A stretch of DNA of 64,000 bases from Puniceicoccaceae bacterium. GTDB lineage: Bacteria > Verrucomicrobiota > Verrucomicrobiia > Opitutales > Coraliomargaritaceae. The notes beneath the pieces are model-generated. The model was not told where the DNA came from, did no database searches, and was given only the letters and a program-made list of their open reading frames with translations. How positions within the stretch are numbered: the first letter of the stretch is position 1; the number at the start of each line of letters is the position of its first letter. The translations under genes were made by a program, and so were the position numbers. Of this stretch, positions 1 to 8,342 are shown piece by piece. Location: contig PBYS01000060.1 in assembly GCA_002729725.1 (NCBI GenBank), forward strand, positions 1 to 64,000, written 5' to 3'.

Positions 1-1
1 G

Positions 2-379
2 GTGGACTGGTATCGCGAACACTGGCAATGGGAGGGGCTGCGCAGTCTAGTGATGATCGAATCGACCCGACAAGTTGGCGAAGATCCACCCACTGTGCAG
101 AAACGCTACTATATCAGCAGCTTGGGCGCACAAAGCCAGTTGATCTCAAATGCCATCCGCTCGCATTGGGGAATTGAAAGTATGCACTGGACACTCGATA
201 TGACCTTTAGAGAAGATGAATCAAGAGTACGCCTTGGCCACGCGGCTAAAACACTTTCTATCGCGCGTAAATTTGCGCTGAATCTATTACGCAAAGCCCC
301 CGGTAAAGATAGCATCAAGGGCAAGCAGCAGACCGCTGGTTGGAACCAAGAATACTTGATGGAAATTCTTCAGGCTTAA
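2..379 (+). CDS. ISAs1-family transposase, C-terminal part (cut by window edge)
   Basis: The 125 visible residues are the C-terminal catalytic part of an ISAs1-type DDE transposase. The diagnostic stretch reads SHWGIESMHWTLDMTF followed by REDESR, which matches the conserved H-W-x-I-E-...-H-W-x-L-D-V-x-F-x-E-D pattern of that family, with the last catalytic Glu in the REDE segment. The frame is open at the left edge, so the start lies outside the window. Whether the element is intact cannot be told. It sits only a few bases upstream of a broken PEP-CTERM gene, so it may have taken part in disrupting this locus. Confidence 0.85.
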   Translation: MDWYREHWQWEGLRSLVMIESTRQVGEDPPTVQKRYYISSLGAQSQLISNAIRSHWGIESMHWTLDMTFREDESRVRLGHAAKTLSIARKFALNLLRKAPGKDSIKGKQQTAGWNQEYLMEILQA

Positions 380-385
380 AAGCGA

Positions 386-1044
386 TTGCCCTGTATGAAA
401 TACCCACACTTTAAAACACTCATCGCAGTGCCAGCAGTATTGCTTGCCTCTTATGGTTTCGCATCGGCGGTCGATGTTGGATTCACCGGCAATGAAGGTT
501 ACGCTGATGGCACCGGGCTTAATGGTAATGCCAATTGGTCCGCCGCTGGTTCCATTTTGATTGAAAGCACGGCAACGACAGGTTCAGCTGTGCTAGATCC
601 AACTAACGACAACGCTACGGCGCGTTACACCGCCGAGAGTTTTGACTTTGGAGCTGCTGCAGTGGGGACTGTTTTTTTCTACTTACCATGACGTCAGCTG
701 GACACAGGGTGCGACAACTGCAGGGGATATTAATTTTTTACGGTTTGGATACAATGGAATTAATTCCACAAGAGCCAATCTGTTTCGTTTAGATGATAGT
801 GCCGACGAGTATAGGTTTTCATTGGGAAGTTATTCCGTTGATCTGGCTGGAGCGGATCTTTAGCATTACTGAAGGCGCAGCAGTGGAGTCATATTTTCAA
901 AGCCGAACGATTAGTTCTAGTAATTTGAGCAACGTGGCAGTTCAGCAATTTGGACTCGCTGCGATTCCCGAACCTTCAATCTACGCGATGCTCTCAGGTT
1001 TACTTGCTCTCGGGTGGGTGATGGCTCGCCGCCGTCAGTCTTAG
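386..1044 (+). pseudogene. PEP-CTERM sorting domain protein, two frameshifts
   Basis: Three consecutive forward frames join into one plausible secreted protein. The first (386-691) has a signal peptide with a hydrophobic core (TLIAVPAVLLASYGFASA). The second (from about 642) carries the middle part. The third (to 1044) ends in AIPEPSIYAMLSGLLALGW followed by a basic RRR tail, the classic PEP-CTERM sorting signal for the exosortase/archaeosortase system. The first shift falls at a run of seven T near 670-677; the second lies between about 793 and 863. The likely true start is the ATG at 395. The product would have been a small surface protein of unknown role. It may be a real pseudogene or carry sequencing errors, at least at the T run. 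Confidence 0.75.
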
Positions 1045-1179
1045 TTGAGCACGACCTGAATATAGAATTCAAATAAACGCTGCTTCGATTTTCGATCAAA
1101 AACGGTTTCGCTCCGAAGAAGCCTAGGTTTTGGTGCCTCCGATTAAAACTTCTTGAGATAATTGAATGGCTCCGTCGCG

Positions 1180-1214
1180 AAAAAGCCGACCACCTCGATG
1201 AGGCGGTCGGCTTT
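1180..1214 (-). terminator. Rho-independent terminator downstream of GH16 gene
   Basis: The arms 1182-1196 and 1200-1214 pair over 15 positions with a single A/C mismatch and a 3-nt loop (AAAGCCGACC ... GGTCGGCTTT). Read on the minus strand the stem is followed by TTTTT. It lies about 25 nt past the stop codon of the minus-strand GH16 gene, so it fits as the end of the glycan-degradation transcript. Confidence 0.85.
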
Positions 1215-1238
1215 GGGGAATTTCCAGTTGCCGTGCGT

Positions 1239-4211
1239 TTATTGCATACGCTCTTCGAGCTGCCAGGCGCGCACGTAATCAATTTTGAAGTAATCCGGGA
1301 GGCTGGCGCGGTCGACGTCCTTGGTCGCCCAGCGACCCATTTGTAGGTTCAGGATTAAATAACTCGGGACATCGATGACTCGCTCGTTTTCCCAGACGCC
1401 TTTGACGTAGCCGTCGATGAACCATGTGAGTTTTCCGGGTTCCCAGAGCAGGCCGAAGGTGTGCCAGCCGTCTGGTGTGGGTCCGAAATACATGTGGCTG
1501 AAACCCCAGCTCTTATGATTGTCGCCATAGCCATCCCAGTGGGTGGCGATGTTATTTCGGCCAGGGCCCCATTCGGTCAAATGCTCGAGGATGTCGATTT
1601 CCATACCTTTACCATGTTTGTTTTCTGTAGAGCGGCGTACCCACTTTCCTAGTCCGCTCGCTTCACCGCGATCCGGCATCGTCCAGAATGCAGGCCAGAG
1701 GCCGCGTGCGGTTGGGAGCTTCATGCGTGCTTCAATGTAGCCGTAGCACTGTGCCCATTTGTCATAGGTAGTGACTGCGCCCGAAGAGTATTCTTTGATC
1801 GGAAGCTTCGGGTCGTCGTGGTGGTGGCCAGATCTCACTTCTGCCTTGATGACCATGGCGCCATCTTCGATGTAAACATTTTCTGCGGTATTACGCGCTT
1901 CGTGTGTATGCACGGTGTCGTGTGAGAGCTTGAAATTCCAAATGTCCGGATTCGGTGAGCTTCCTTCGTCGAAGTTCTCATCGAAGGTGAGCACCCAGTC
2001 GCCTTCGACTGGAGGTCGTGTGCCCAACCATTCCGGTGGAGTGACGGGAATGTCGCGATCTGCGATGGTCGATGCCCAAGACGGAAGCGGGGTTGCTTTA
2101 GGGCTGCCGTAAGCACGCAGATTCTTGAGTAGCAGAGTGCTGTCTTCTTTGGGATACGCTTGGAAGACTTGAATCCCAGTGATCATGGTAGAGTCCAGTG
2201 GGTATTTTGGTTCAGAGGCTGTGCCGCCGAAGACCAAGCTGAGTGTTTTCGTTTCGCCCGGTTCGAGGGATATTTTCTCGTTATTCCAAGGCTTTGGGTT
2301 CTCCGATGTGGATGGATTATCTACACGCATCGTGATATTGGTGACCTTGCGATCTGTCGGATTAGTGACATCGACTTGGATCCCCCCGAATGTTTCCATA
2401 TTCCAGCCACCGTCGGGGGTGGGGAAGGTGACGTTTGGAAATTGTGTGCTGGAGTCGAACTCTACTTTGAGTGCGGCAGTCCCGGTGCTCTCGTCGATAC
2501 TGACAGAAGTGTTGTTTTGGCCTAGTTGTAAGAGGTCGGAGTTTGCGTCGATTTTGTAGAACGCACCATCAATGGGCGGGGCGTTAAAGTTGGTGGAACT
2601 CGAGGCGCCAGCGGCTGACTTGGCGACGCCGGTTAAGCTGAGGAGGTGCAGTTGTGTCGGCGTGCTCTGCTTATCGTTGGCAAACAGCTTGATTTGAATG
2701 ATGCTAGTCGGATCCAGCGGGTAGCCGGGCGCATTACTGTTTTTCATGCCAAAGGTGACGCGGAGGTCTTTCGTCTCCCCCGGGCGAATACTGATCGTGG
2801 TTGTATTCCAAGGTTCGTCTTTCCAGTGCCCCTTATTGTCGACACGGAGTGTGAGGCGCAGCTTCTTTGTGCCTGCGTTGTGGAGTTTGGCTTGAACACC
2901 AGAGAAGGCAGACAGATCCAAAGTGTCACCTGTGTCGATGAAGTTGAGCCCGGGGTAGGATGTGTCGGTCGCGAACTGGATGTTCACTGCAGGGCTGCCC
3001 TCGTGATCGACTTTACTGAGCACAGTTCCTTTCTTCTCAATATCGATCGCATTGATGTCGGATGTTGCGGGGTCGAAGAATACGCTGTCGGTAACTTTCT
3101 TGCCACCATTACTCGCTGGAGCCTGTGTTGAAGCCGTTGCCTTTGCCTGGCTTTCGTCTAGTTTGATTGGCTTAATTGATTTGAGCTTTAGTTGTGAGCC
3201 GGCCTTAGGTGACGAGGCCAGAAGCTTCACGTTAATGATCTTAGACGCGTCGAATGCGAAGCCGGGCTTGCCGTATTGAGTGCCGAAGCGAACCGTGAAG
3301 GTTTTGGTTTCTCCGGGTTCGATCCCCAAATTGTCAGTGCTCCATGGCTTGTTTTGCCAGTTGCCTGCATTGTCGATACGCATGCTGAGCCAAAGCCGGT
3401 GTGTGCCTGTATTGGTAATGACGGCTTCAACGGCGTCGTAGACGGACATATCCCAAGTGCCGGTGCTGCTCTTGAAGTTAACAGCAGGGTATTTGCTACT
3501 GACAGGGAAGTCGACTGTGAGTCCATCGCTTGCCGCTGAAATTTCTGCGTTATCCTCTAGTTTCACACCATCCACGCCTTGTGCGTTCGTGTAGATCGAG
3601 ACACCATCTGCGCTGCTGCTAGCGGGAGCAGGAGTCGCAGGCGCCTTTGCCTGGCTGTTGTCTGATTTGACTGCCTTGATGGATTTAAGCTGTAGCTCTG
3701 AGCCGGCCTTAGGCGACGAAGCCAGAAGCTTCACGTTAATGATTTTAGACGCGTCTAATGCGAAGCCAGGCTTGCCGTATTGAGTGCCGAAGCGAACCGT
3801 GAAGGTTTTGGTTTCTCCGGGGGCGATTCCCAGATTGTCACTGCTCCATGGTTTGTTTTGCCAGTTGCCTGCATTGTCGATACGCATGCTGAGCCAAAGC
3901 CGGTGTGCGCCTGTATTGGAAATGACGGCTTCAATTCCGTCGTAAGCAGACATATCCCAGGTGCCGTCGCTACTCTTGAAGTTGACGGCTGGATACTTGC
4001 TGGTGGTGGGGAATTTTACGTTGAGGCCTTCGCTCGCGATGGAAACTTCTGCGGCTTCTTCGATTTTAACAACGGCAATGCCTTGATCGGTGTTATAGAT
4101 TTCAGCAGATGCCGGTAGAGGCGCTGCGTTACTCGTGTGTATGGAGAGTGCAATGCCTGCAATGGATAACAAGCGGGCGATTCGGGTTCGGTGATTCATA
4201 GTGGAATTCAT
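1239..4211 (-). CDS. Secreted GH16 endo-glycanase with four N-terminal repeat modules
   Basis: This 990-residue protein probably cleaves internal bonds of a beta-1,3/1,4-glucan (laminarin-like) or a galactan outside the cytoplasm. An N-terminal signal peptide (IARLLSIAGIALSIHTSNA) is followed by four related beta-sandwich-like modules at about residues 37-182, 203-350, 376-535 and 555-710. Modules 1 and 2 are almost identical; the others share the WDMSAYDGIEA ... LSMRIDNAGNW ... PGETKTFTVRFG pattern. The GH16 catalytic domain spans about 715-985, with the motif EIDILE: nucleophile E871, D873 and acid/base E876. The modules are probably carbohydrate-binding, but I recognise no named CBM family. 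GH1 and GH3 beta-glucosidases follow upstream on the same strand and could finish the oligosaccharides. Substrate is not determinable by eye. The start at 4211 gives the signal peptide; an ATG at 4199 is an alternative. Confidence 0.9.
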   Translation of the reverse strand: MNSTMNHRTRIARLLSIAGIALSIHTSNAAPLPASAEIYNTDQGIAVVKIEEAAEVSIASEGLNVKFPTTSKYPAVNFKSSDGTWDMSAYDGIEAVISNTGAHRLWLSMRIDNAGNWQNKPWSSDNLGIAPGETKTFTVRFGTQYGKPGFALDASKIINVKLLASSPKAGSELQLKSIKAVKSDNSQAKAPATPAPASSSADGVSIYTNAQGVDGVKLEDNAEISAASDGLTVDFPVSSKYPAVNFKSSTGTWDMSVYDAVEAVITNTGTHRLWLSMRIDNAGNWQNKPWSTDNLGIEPGETKTFTVRFGTQYGKPGFAFDASKIINVKLLASSPKAGSQLKLKSIKPIKLDESQAKATASTQAPASNGGKKVTDSVFFDPATSDINAIDIEKKGTVLSKVDHEGSPAVNIQFATDTSYPGLNFIDTGDTLDLSAFSGVQAKLHNAGTKKLRLTLRVDNKGHWKDEPWNTTTISIRPGETKDLRVTFGMKNSNAPGYPLDPTSIIQIKLFANDKQSTPTQLHLLSLTGVAKSAAGASSSTNFNAPPIDGAFYKIDANSDLLQLGQNNTSVSIDESTGTAALKVEFDSSTQFPNVTFPTPDGGWNMETFGGIQVDVTNPTDRKVTNITMRVDNPSTSENPKPWNNEKISLEPGETKTLSLVFGGTASEPKYPLDSTMITGIQVFQAYPKEDSTLLLKNLRAYGSPKATPLPSWASTIADRDIPVTPPEWLGTRPPVEGDWVLTFDENFDEGSSPNPDIWNFKLSHDTVHTHEARNTAENVYIEDGAMVIKAEVRSGHHHDDPKLPIKEYSSGAVTTYDKWAQCYGYIEARMKLPTARGLWPAFWTMPDRGEASGLGKWVRRSTENKHGKGMEIDILEHLTEWGPGRNNIATHWDGYGDNHKSWGFSHMYFGPTPDGWHTFGLLWEPGKLTWFIDGYVKGVWENERVIDVPSYLILNLQMGRWATKDVDRASLPDYFKIDYVRAWQLEERMQ
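3162..4061 (-). repeat. Near-identical tandem duplication inside the GH16 gene
   Basis: The DNA coding for modules 1 (3642-4061) and 2 (3162-3581) is nearly identical at an offset of 480 nt. Long matching stretches can be read in both, for example from the segment coding KIINVKLLASSPKAGS through GTQYGKPGF. The similarity holds at third codon positions, so the copy is recent or kept alike by gene conversion. Modules 3 and 4 are much more diverged. Confidence 0.9.
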
Positions 4212-4232
4212 TATTATTTATATGGGGAGGCG

Positions 4233-5672
4233 TTATTTTGAAGTAATTGTGGTAGCAGGAGCGGAATAGTCATGAATGTGCGCTGAGGCAAAATCGTGTA
4301 ATGACGCGCCATTGCTTTCGATGACTTTGCGATACCAATAGGCTGAATCTTTTAAGGTGCGCTTTTGAGTGATGTAGCCGACATGCACTAAACCAAAGCG
4401 GTGTTTGTATCCCTCGCCCCATTCGAAGTTGTCGAGTATCGACCACTGGAAGTAGCCCCGAATGTCGATGCCTTCTTTGATCGCACGCTCCAGGCAGAGT
4501 AAGTAGCGATTGAGGAAATCAATACGGTGCGAGTCGTGCACTCTGCCGTCGAGTGATACCCAGTCGTTACCGGAGAGACCATTTTCAGTCACAACGATCG
4601 GTAGCTTGTAGCGTTCAGCTAGAAATTTGCTTCCCCAATACAGTGCCTCCGGTGTGACCTCCCAAAGAAAGTGCGAGTGGGCGGCTCCAGTCGCTGTCGG
4701 CACTCGCACAGGCTTACCGTCGGGAGCTGCTTGAATGGCTGGCCCTGAGTAGATGTTACAGCCGTAGAAGTCCAGCGGTTGCTTGATGATAGCAAAATCG
4801 CCTGACTTTACCTTTGGGGCGCTATCGCCGTAGGCTTCCAGCCCGGTTTGCGGGTATTCGCCAAAGACGACGGGGTCGCCCCACCAGGCGTTGTTCCAGT
4901 AGTCCCAGGACTTGACCGCCTCCATCGCGCTCATGGTCGCATCGCGATCCGCTTGGGAATCGGTGTGTGGATAATGGCTGGCGCCGACCGGTGCCCAGCC
5001 GACTTTAGGCTGAAGGACTGCATTCGCGCGGATGGTTTGCGCCGCCAGACCGTGGGCGAGTAGGGTGTTGTGGCCCGCTTGCAGGACTTTGCGGGTCTCC
5101 AAATTCATGCCGGGGGCATGATCGCCTCTGCCGTGTCCGACGCCGATGAATATTTGCGGCTCATTCAGCGTGATCCAGTTGCTGACACGGTCGGACAGCT
5201 TGTCGACCACCACTTTGGTGTAGTCTGCGAACCATTTCGGGCTGTCTTCCGCGAGCCAGCCGCCCTTGAGTTCCAAGGCATAGGGGAAGTCCCAGTGAAA
5301 GAGCGTCACCCAGGGGGCAATGGATGCGGCCATTAACTCATCAACCAAGCGGTCGTAAAAATCCAAACCTTTGACGTTAACTTTGCCAGTTCCAGTTGGA
5401 AGCACGCGGGGCCATGACACGGAGAGCCGATAGGCTTTGAGGCCGATCTGCTGCATCAGGGCGACGTCTTCGGCATAGCGGTTGTAATGATCGCAGGCGA
5501 CACGACCGTGATGGCCTTCCCAGATCTTGCCTTTTTGCTCGGTGAATTTATCCCAGACGGAGGGGCCTTTGCCGTCGGCATCCCATGCGCCCTCGACTTG
5601 ATAGGAGGCTGCGGCGGCTCCCCATACGAAATCTTTCGGGTAAGCACTGCTTGTTTTGTTACTGTCGTTCAT
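4233..5672 (-). CDS. GH1 beta-glucosidase
   Basis: At 479 residues this is a full-length family 1 glycoside hydrolase, a retaining beta-glucosidase (or related beta-glycosidase) that releases glucose from oligosaccharides. The N-terminal GH1 signature FVWGAAAASYQVEGAW is present. The acid/base is E171 in the TLNEP motif and the nucleophile is E363 in VVTENG. The conserved C-terminal WSILDNFEWGEGYKHRFGL completes the active site. No signal peptide is visible, so it probably works in the cytoplasm on imported oligosaccharides. It lies between the GH16 gene (22 nt downstream) and the GH3 gene, all on the minus strand. The 178 nt between it and the GH3 stop hold no gene and could carry its promoter. 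Confidence 0.95.
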   Translation of the reverse strand: MNDSNKTSSAYPKDFVWGAAAASYQVEGAWDADGKGPSVWDKFTEQKGKIWEGHHGRVACDHYNRYAEDVALMQQIGLKAYRLSVSWPRVLPTGTGKVNVKGLDFYDRLVDELMAASIAPWVTLFHWDFPYALELKGGWLAEDSPKWFADYTKVVVDKLSDRVSNWITLNEPQIFIGVGHGRGDHAPGMNLETRKVLQAGHNTLLAHGLAAQTIRANAVLQPKVGWAPVGASHYPHTDSQADRDATMSAMEAVKSWDYWNNAWWGDPVVFGEYPQTGLEAYGDSAPKVKSGDFAIIKQPLDFYGCNIYSGPAIQAAPDGKPVRVPTATGAAHSHFLWEVTPEALYWGSKFLAERYKLPIVVTENGLSGNDWVSLDGRVHDSHRIDFLNRYLLCLERAIKEGIDIRGYFQWSILDNFEWGEGYKHRFGLVHVGYITQKRTLKDSAYWYRKVIESNGASLHDFASAHIHDYSAPATTITSK

Positions 5673-5850
5673 TGAAGGGTATTCAAGTAAGGTAGGGGGG
5701 AATTAAACGAATCGCGAATCCGACTATCAGAATGCGGCAACCTGTGATTGCAGGGTGCATCATAACACATGGATTGGAAGTCGAGTAGTCGGCTACCGAC
5801 TCGTTTTACGTGAATTGCTGATCTCTGACTTTCGTAGTCCGATTTTCGAT

Positions 5851-8022
5851 CTATTTTACGGAAAAGTCCAATGCGACTAGATCTTGGTTGCGGGATGAAG
5901 AGCCGACCAGGCATTGGAAATCCCCGGATTCAACCACGCGCTCTCCCGCGACATTCACCAAGCTACACGCACTCACTGGAATCTTAATCTGAACTGTCTC
6001 CGTGGCACCTGGCGCAATCGACACACGGGCATAGCCCTTGAGCTCTTTCAGCGGCCAAGTCGCCGAGGTATAGAGATCCGAGATGTAGGCCTGCACCGTT
6101 TCGATGCCCGGAAATTGACCTTCGTTGGTCACTTCCACGGACACTTCTACATGGTCTTGCTGTCCCAGCTGGGTTTCCTTGATGCGTGCATTTTCGTAAC
6201 GATAGGTATTATAGGACTTTCCGTAACCGAATGCATACATCGGTGTTTGGGTGAGATCGGCGTAGTTTTCGCCATGTTGCCCGCGAACTTGGTTATAGAA
6301 GACCGGGCACTGTCCGATATGGCGAGGGACTGATACGGTGAGCTTGCCGGAAGGGTTGGCCTTCCCTGTGAGAATTTCGCCAAAGGCATCGCCGCCTCGA
6401 ATGCCTGGATTGAAGAGCTCCACGACTGCATCCGCTTCGGTCACGATGGCGGGTAGGATGTTGGGTTTACTATGCACAAGCACGACGACAGTCTTGACGC
6501 CTGTGGCTCGCACGGCTTCGAGCAATGCAAGTTGGGGGCCTTGCAGGTCGAGTGTCGCCGTGGAGCGCCATTCACCCATCAGCCCATTGCAGTCGCCGAG
6601 CACGACAACGGCTAGGTCAGACTGCTTGGCAATTTCGACCGCAGCCGCAATGCCGTCCGTCGAATCGTTCAAAATTTCGCAGCCCTTTTCGTAAAGCACG
6701 TCGCCGTCAAAGTGTGTTTTGATACCGTCGAGCAGTGTGACCACAGCTTCTTTATTATGCGCACTATTTTTGATCGCTTGTCCGCTACCCAGTGACCAAT
6801 CCCCAAGTTGTGCCAAATGGTCATCCGCATTCGGACCGATTAAAGCAATCTTCTTAACTTGTTTCGCCTGTAGGGGCAGCACTCCGTTGTTCTCAAGCAG
6901 TACCGCACTCTCGCGTGCCATTTGCAGGGCAACCTCGCGGTGTGCGGGCGATTGCTTGCGCTCGTCAACTTTAGCGAGATCCGGCATGCGGGGATTTTCA
7001 AACAGTCCCAACTTAAATTTGTAGCGAAGGATGCGTCTGACCGCATCGTCCACCCACTTGACATCCAACTGTCCTGAATTGACTGCATCGAGACAACCTT
7101 CATAGAAATTCGGCGTCGTCATGATCATATCATTACCTGCTTCCATCGATACCTTCGCGGCCTCGGCGTAATCACGGCAGACTTTTTGATTTTCGACCAT
7201 ATGGCCGACGTTATTCCAGTCCGTGACCATAAAGCCGTCAAAGCCCCACTCATCCTTTAAGGTCTCACGGAGTAACCAGCGATTCGCAGTGGAAGGCTGC
7301 CCATCGATCGCCTGGTAACCGGTCATGAATGTGCCGACACCCGCTTCGACGGCTCGTTGAAAGGGGGGTAGGAAAAACGACTTTAACTTACGTCGTGAAA
7401 GTTCCGCCTCAGATGCGTCTCGTCCGCCGAGTGTCTCGGAATAGCCGGCATAATGTTTCGCGCAGGCAAGGACTGAATTTACTGCAGACAGATCTTCGCC
7501 CTGATAGCCACGAATCATGGCGGCTCCGAACTCGCCAATCAAATAGGGATCCTCGCCAAAGGTTTCGCCCACGCGGCCCCAACGTAAATCACGGGTGATA
7601 CACAGCACCGGCGAGAAGGTCCATGAGCAGCCGGACTGCACCATTTCTTCCGCTGTGATGCGGGCGCCTTGCTCGATCAAGTCCGTATTCCAGGAGCAGG
7701 CGGCAGCCAATTGAGTCGGCAAGATCGTGGCATCTTTCCAAAAAGAAAAACCATGGATACAGTCGTTTCCGAGAATCAGCGGAATGCCAAGGCGCGTCTC
7801 CCCCGCACGCTCAATAAAGTCGGCCAGCCAATCCCACCGAACTTGCAGAAACGAGCCTGCGTGTTGAGAGTCTAATTTCTCCAGCGCTTCCTCTCGATCC
7901 TGCCCATTGACTTGCATCAGCTGGCCAACCTTTTCCTCTAAGGTCATACGTTGCATCAAGTCGTCGATGCGTGTTTCGACTGGATTGCCAGGGTCTTGGT
8001 AAGGATGTTGTGTTTTGATCAT
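5851..8022 (-). CDS. GH3 beta-glucosidase
   Basis: This 723-residue protein is a complete GH3 enzyme: an N-terminal TIM-barrel with the nucleophile D268 in FMVTDWN, the substrate-binding KHYAGY motif near 189, an alpha/beta sandwich from about 380 to 590, and a C-terminal fibronectin-III-like domain. It removes glucose from the non-reducing end of beta-linked oligosaccharides. It starts MIKTQHPYQDPG with no signal peptide, so it is probably cytoplasmic, unlike the secreted GH16 enzyme. Having both a GH1 and a GH3 enzyme beside a GH16 suggests stepwise breakdown of a beta-glucan such as laminarin; that is an inference. Confidence 0.95.
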   Translation of the reverse strand: MIKTQHPYQDPGNPVETRIDDLMQRMTLEEKVGQLMQVNGQDREEALEKLDSQHAGSFLQVRWDWLADFIERAGETRLGIPLILGNDCIHGFSFWKDATILPTQLAAACSWNTDLIEQGARITAEEMVQSGCSWTFSPVLCITRDLRWGRVGETFGEDPYLIGEFGAAMIRGYQGEDLSAVNSVLACAKHYAGYSETLGGRDASEAELSRRKLKSFFLPPFQRAVEAGVGTFMTGYQAIDGQPSTANRWLLRETLKDEWGFDGFMVTDWNNVGHMVENQKVCRDYAEAAKVSMEAGNDMIMTTPNFYEGCLDAVNSGQLDVKWVDDAVRRILRYKFKLGLFENPRMPDLAKVDERKQSPAHREVALQMARESAVLLENNGVLPLQAKQVKKIALIGPNADDHLAQLGDWSLGSGQAIKNSAHNKEAVVTLLDGIKTHFDGDVLYEKGCEILNDSTDGIAAAVEIAKQSDLAVVVLGDCNGLMGEWRSTATLDLQGPQLALLEAVRATGVKTVVVLVHSKPNILPAIVTEADAVVELFNPGIRGGDAFGEILTGKANPSGKLTVSVPRHIGQCPVFYNQVRGQHGENYADLTQTPMYAFGYGKSYNTYRYENARIKETQLGQQDHVEVSVEVTNEGQFPGIETVQAYISDLYTSATWPLKELKGYARVSIAPGATETVQIKIPVSACSLVNVAGERVVESGDFQCLVGSSSRNQDLVALDFSVK

Positions 8023-8082
8023 ACGAAATTGGTAATCACCGATGATGGTGTAAATGGGGACGGTTGGACGGGCTGTATGGTA

Positions 8083-8238
8083 TTAAACCAATACACCTTC
8101 CGATTCATGATCGAAGAGTGCAGCGCGTGCTTGATTGAACTTTAAATGAACGGTTTGGCCGATGTTGAAGGCGTGCTCGGCTGCGACCTTAGCGATGAAA
8201 GAGCGACCGGTCAGTGTATTCAGATAGAGATTTGTGGC
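8083..8238 (-). pseudogene. Remnant of UgpC/MalK-type sugar ABC transporter ATPase (C-terminal TOBE end)
   Basis: Read on the minus strand, 51 codons after an in-frame stop (8239-8241) give NLYLNTLTGRSFIAKV, then HAFNIGQTVHLKF and ARAALFDHESEGVLV before a normal stop. This matches the end of the TOBE domain of MalK/UgpC ATPases (strand, G-x-x-V-x-L-x-F, then LFD-x-E-T/S-G). The ATPase domain itself is absent, so only the last scrap remains. It lies in the 320-nt gap between the GH3 and GH20 genes, suggesting that a sugar ABC transporter once sat in this cluster and was deleted. Confidence 0.7.
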
Positions 8239-8287
8239 TTAAGGAAGCCTCTATCGAAATAGTAGAGTAACATAAATCCGTTCTTTG

Positions 8288-8330
8288 GCGCTAGTTGTTT
8301 GCTGATTGAGCTTGCGCCTTTCTCTGACTG
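8288..8330. repeat. 43-nt repeat, copy 1
   Basis: This stretch matches 10106-10148 at 39 of 43 positions, including a 30-nt core (gctgattgagcttgcgcctt...) with one mismatch. It lies just downstream of the GH20 stop. In copy 2 the same DNA is part of an open minus-strand frame coding VRERRMLNQQIT; here the similar frame is broken. A duplicated or deleted gene end on both sides of GH20 would explain the pair. Confidence 0.75.
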
Positions 8331-8342
8331 TTTGAGACACGC

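Noticed and set aside
5789-5813. CGAG-TCGG/CCGA-CTCG hairpin followed by TTTT on the plus strand
   Set aside because: The genes on both sides are on the minus strand, so a plus-strand terminator makes no sense here, and the stem has a 3-nt bulge.
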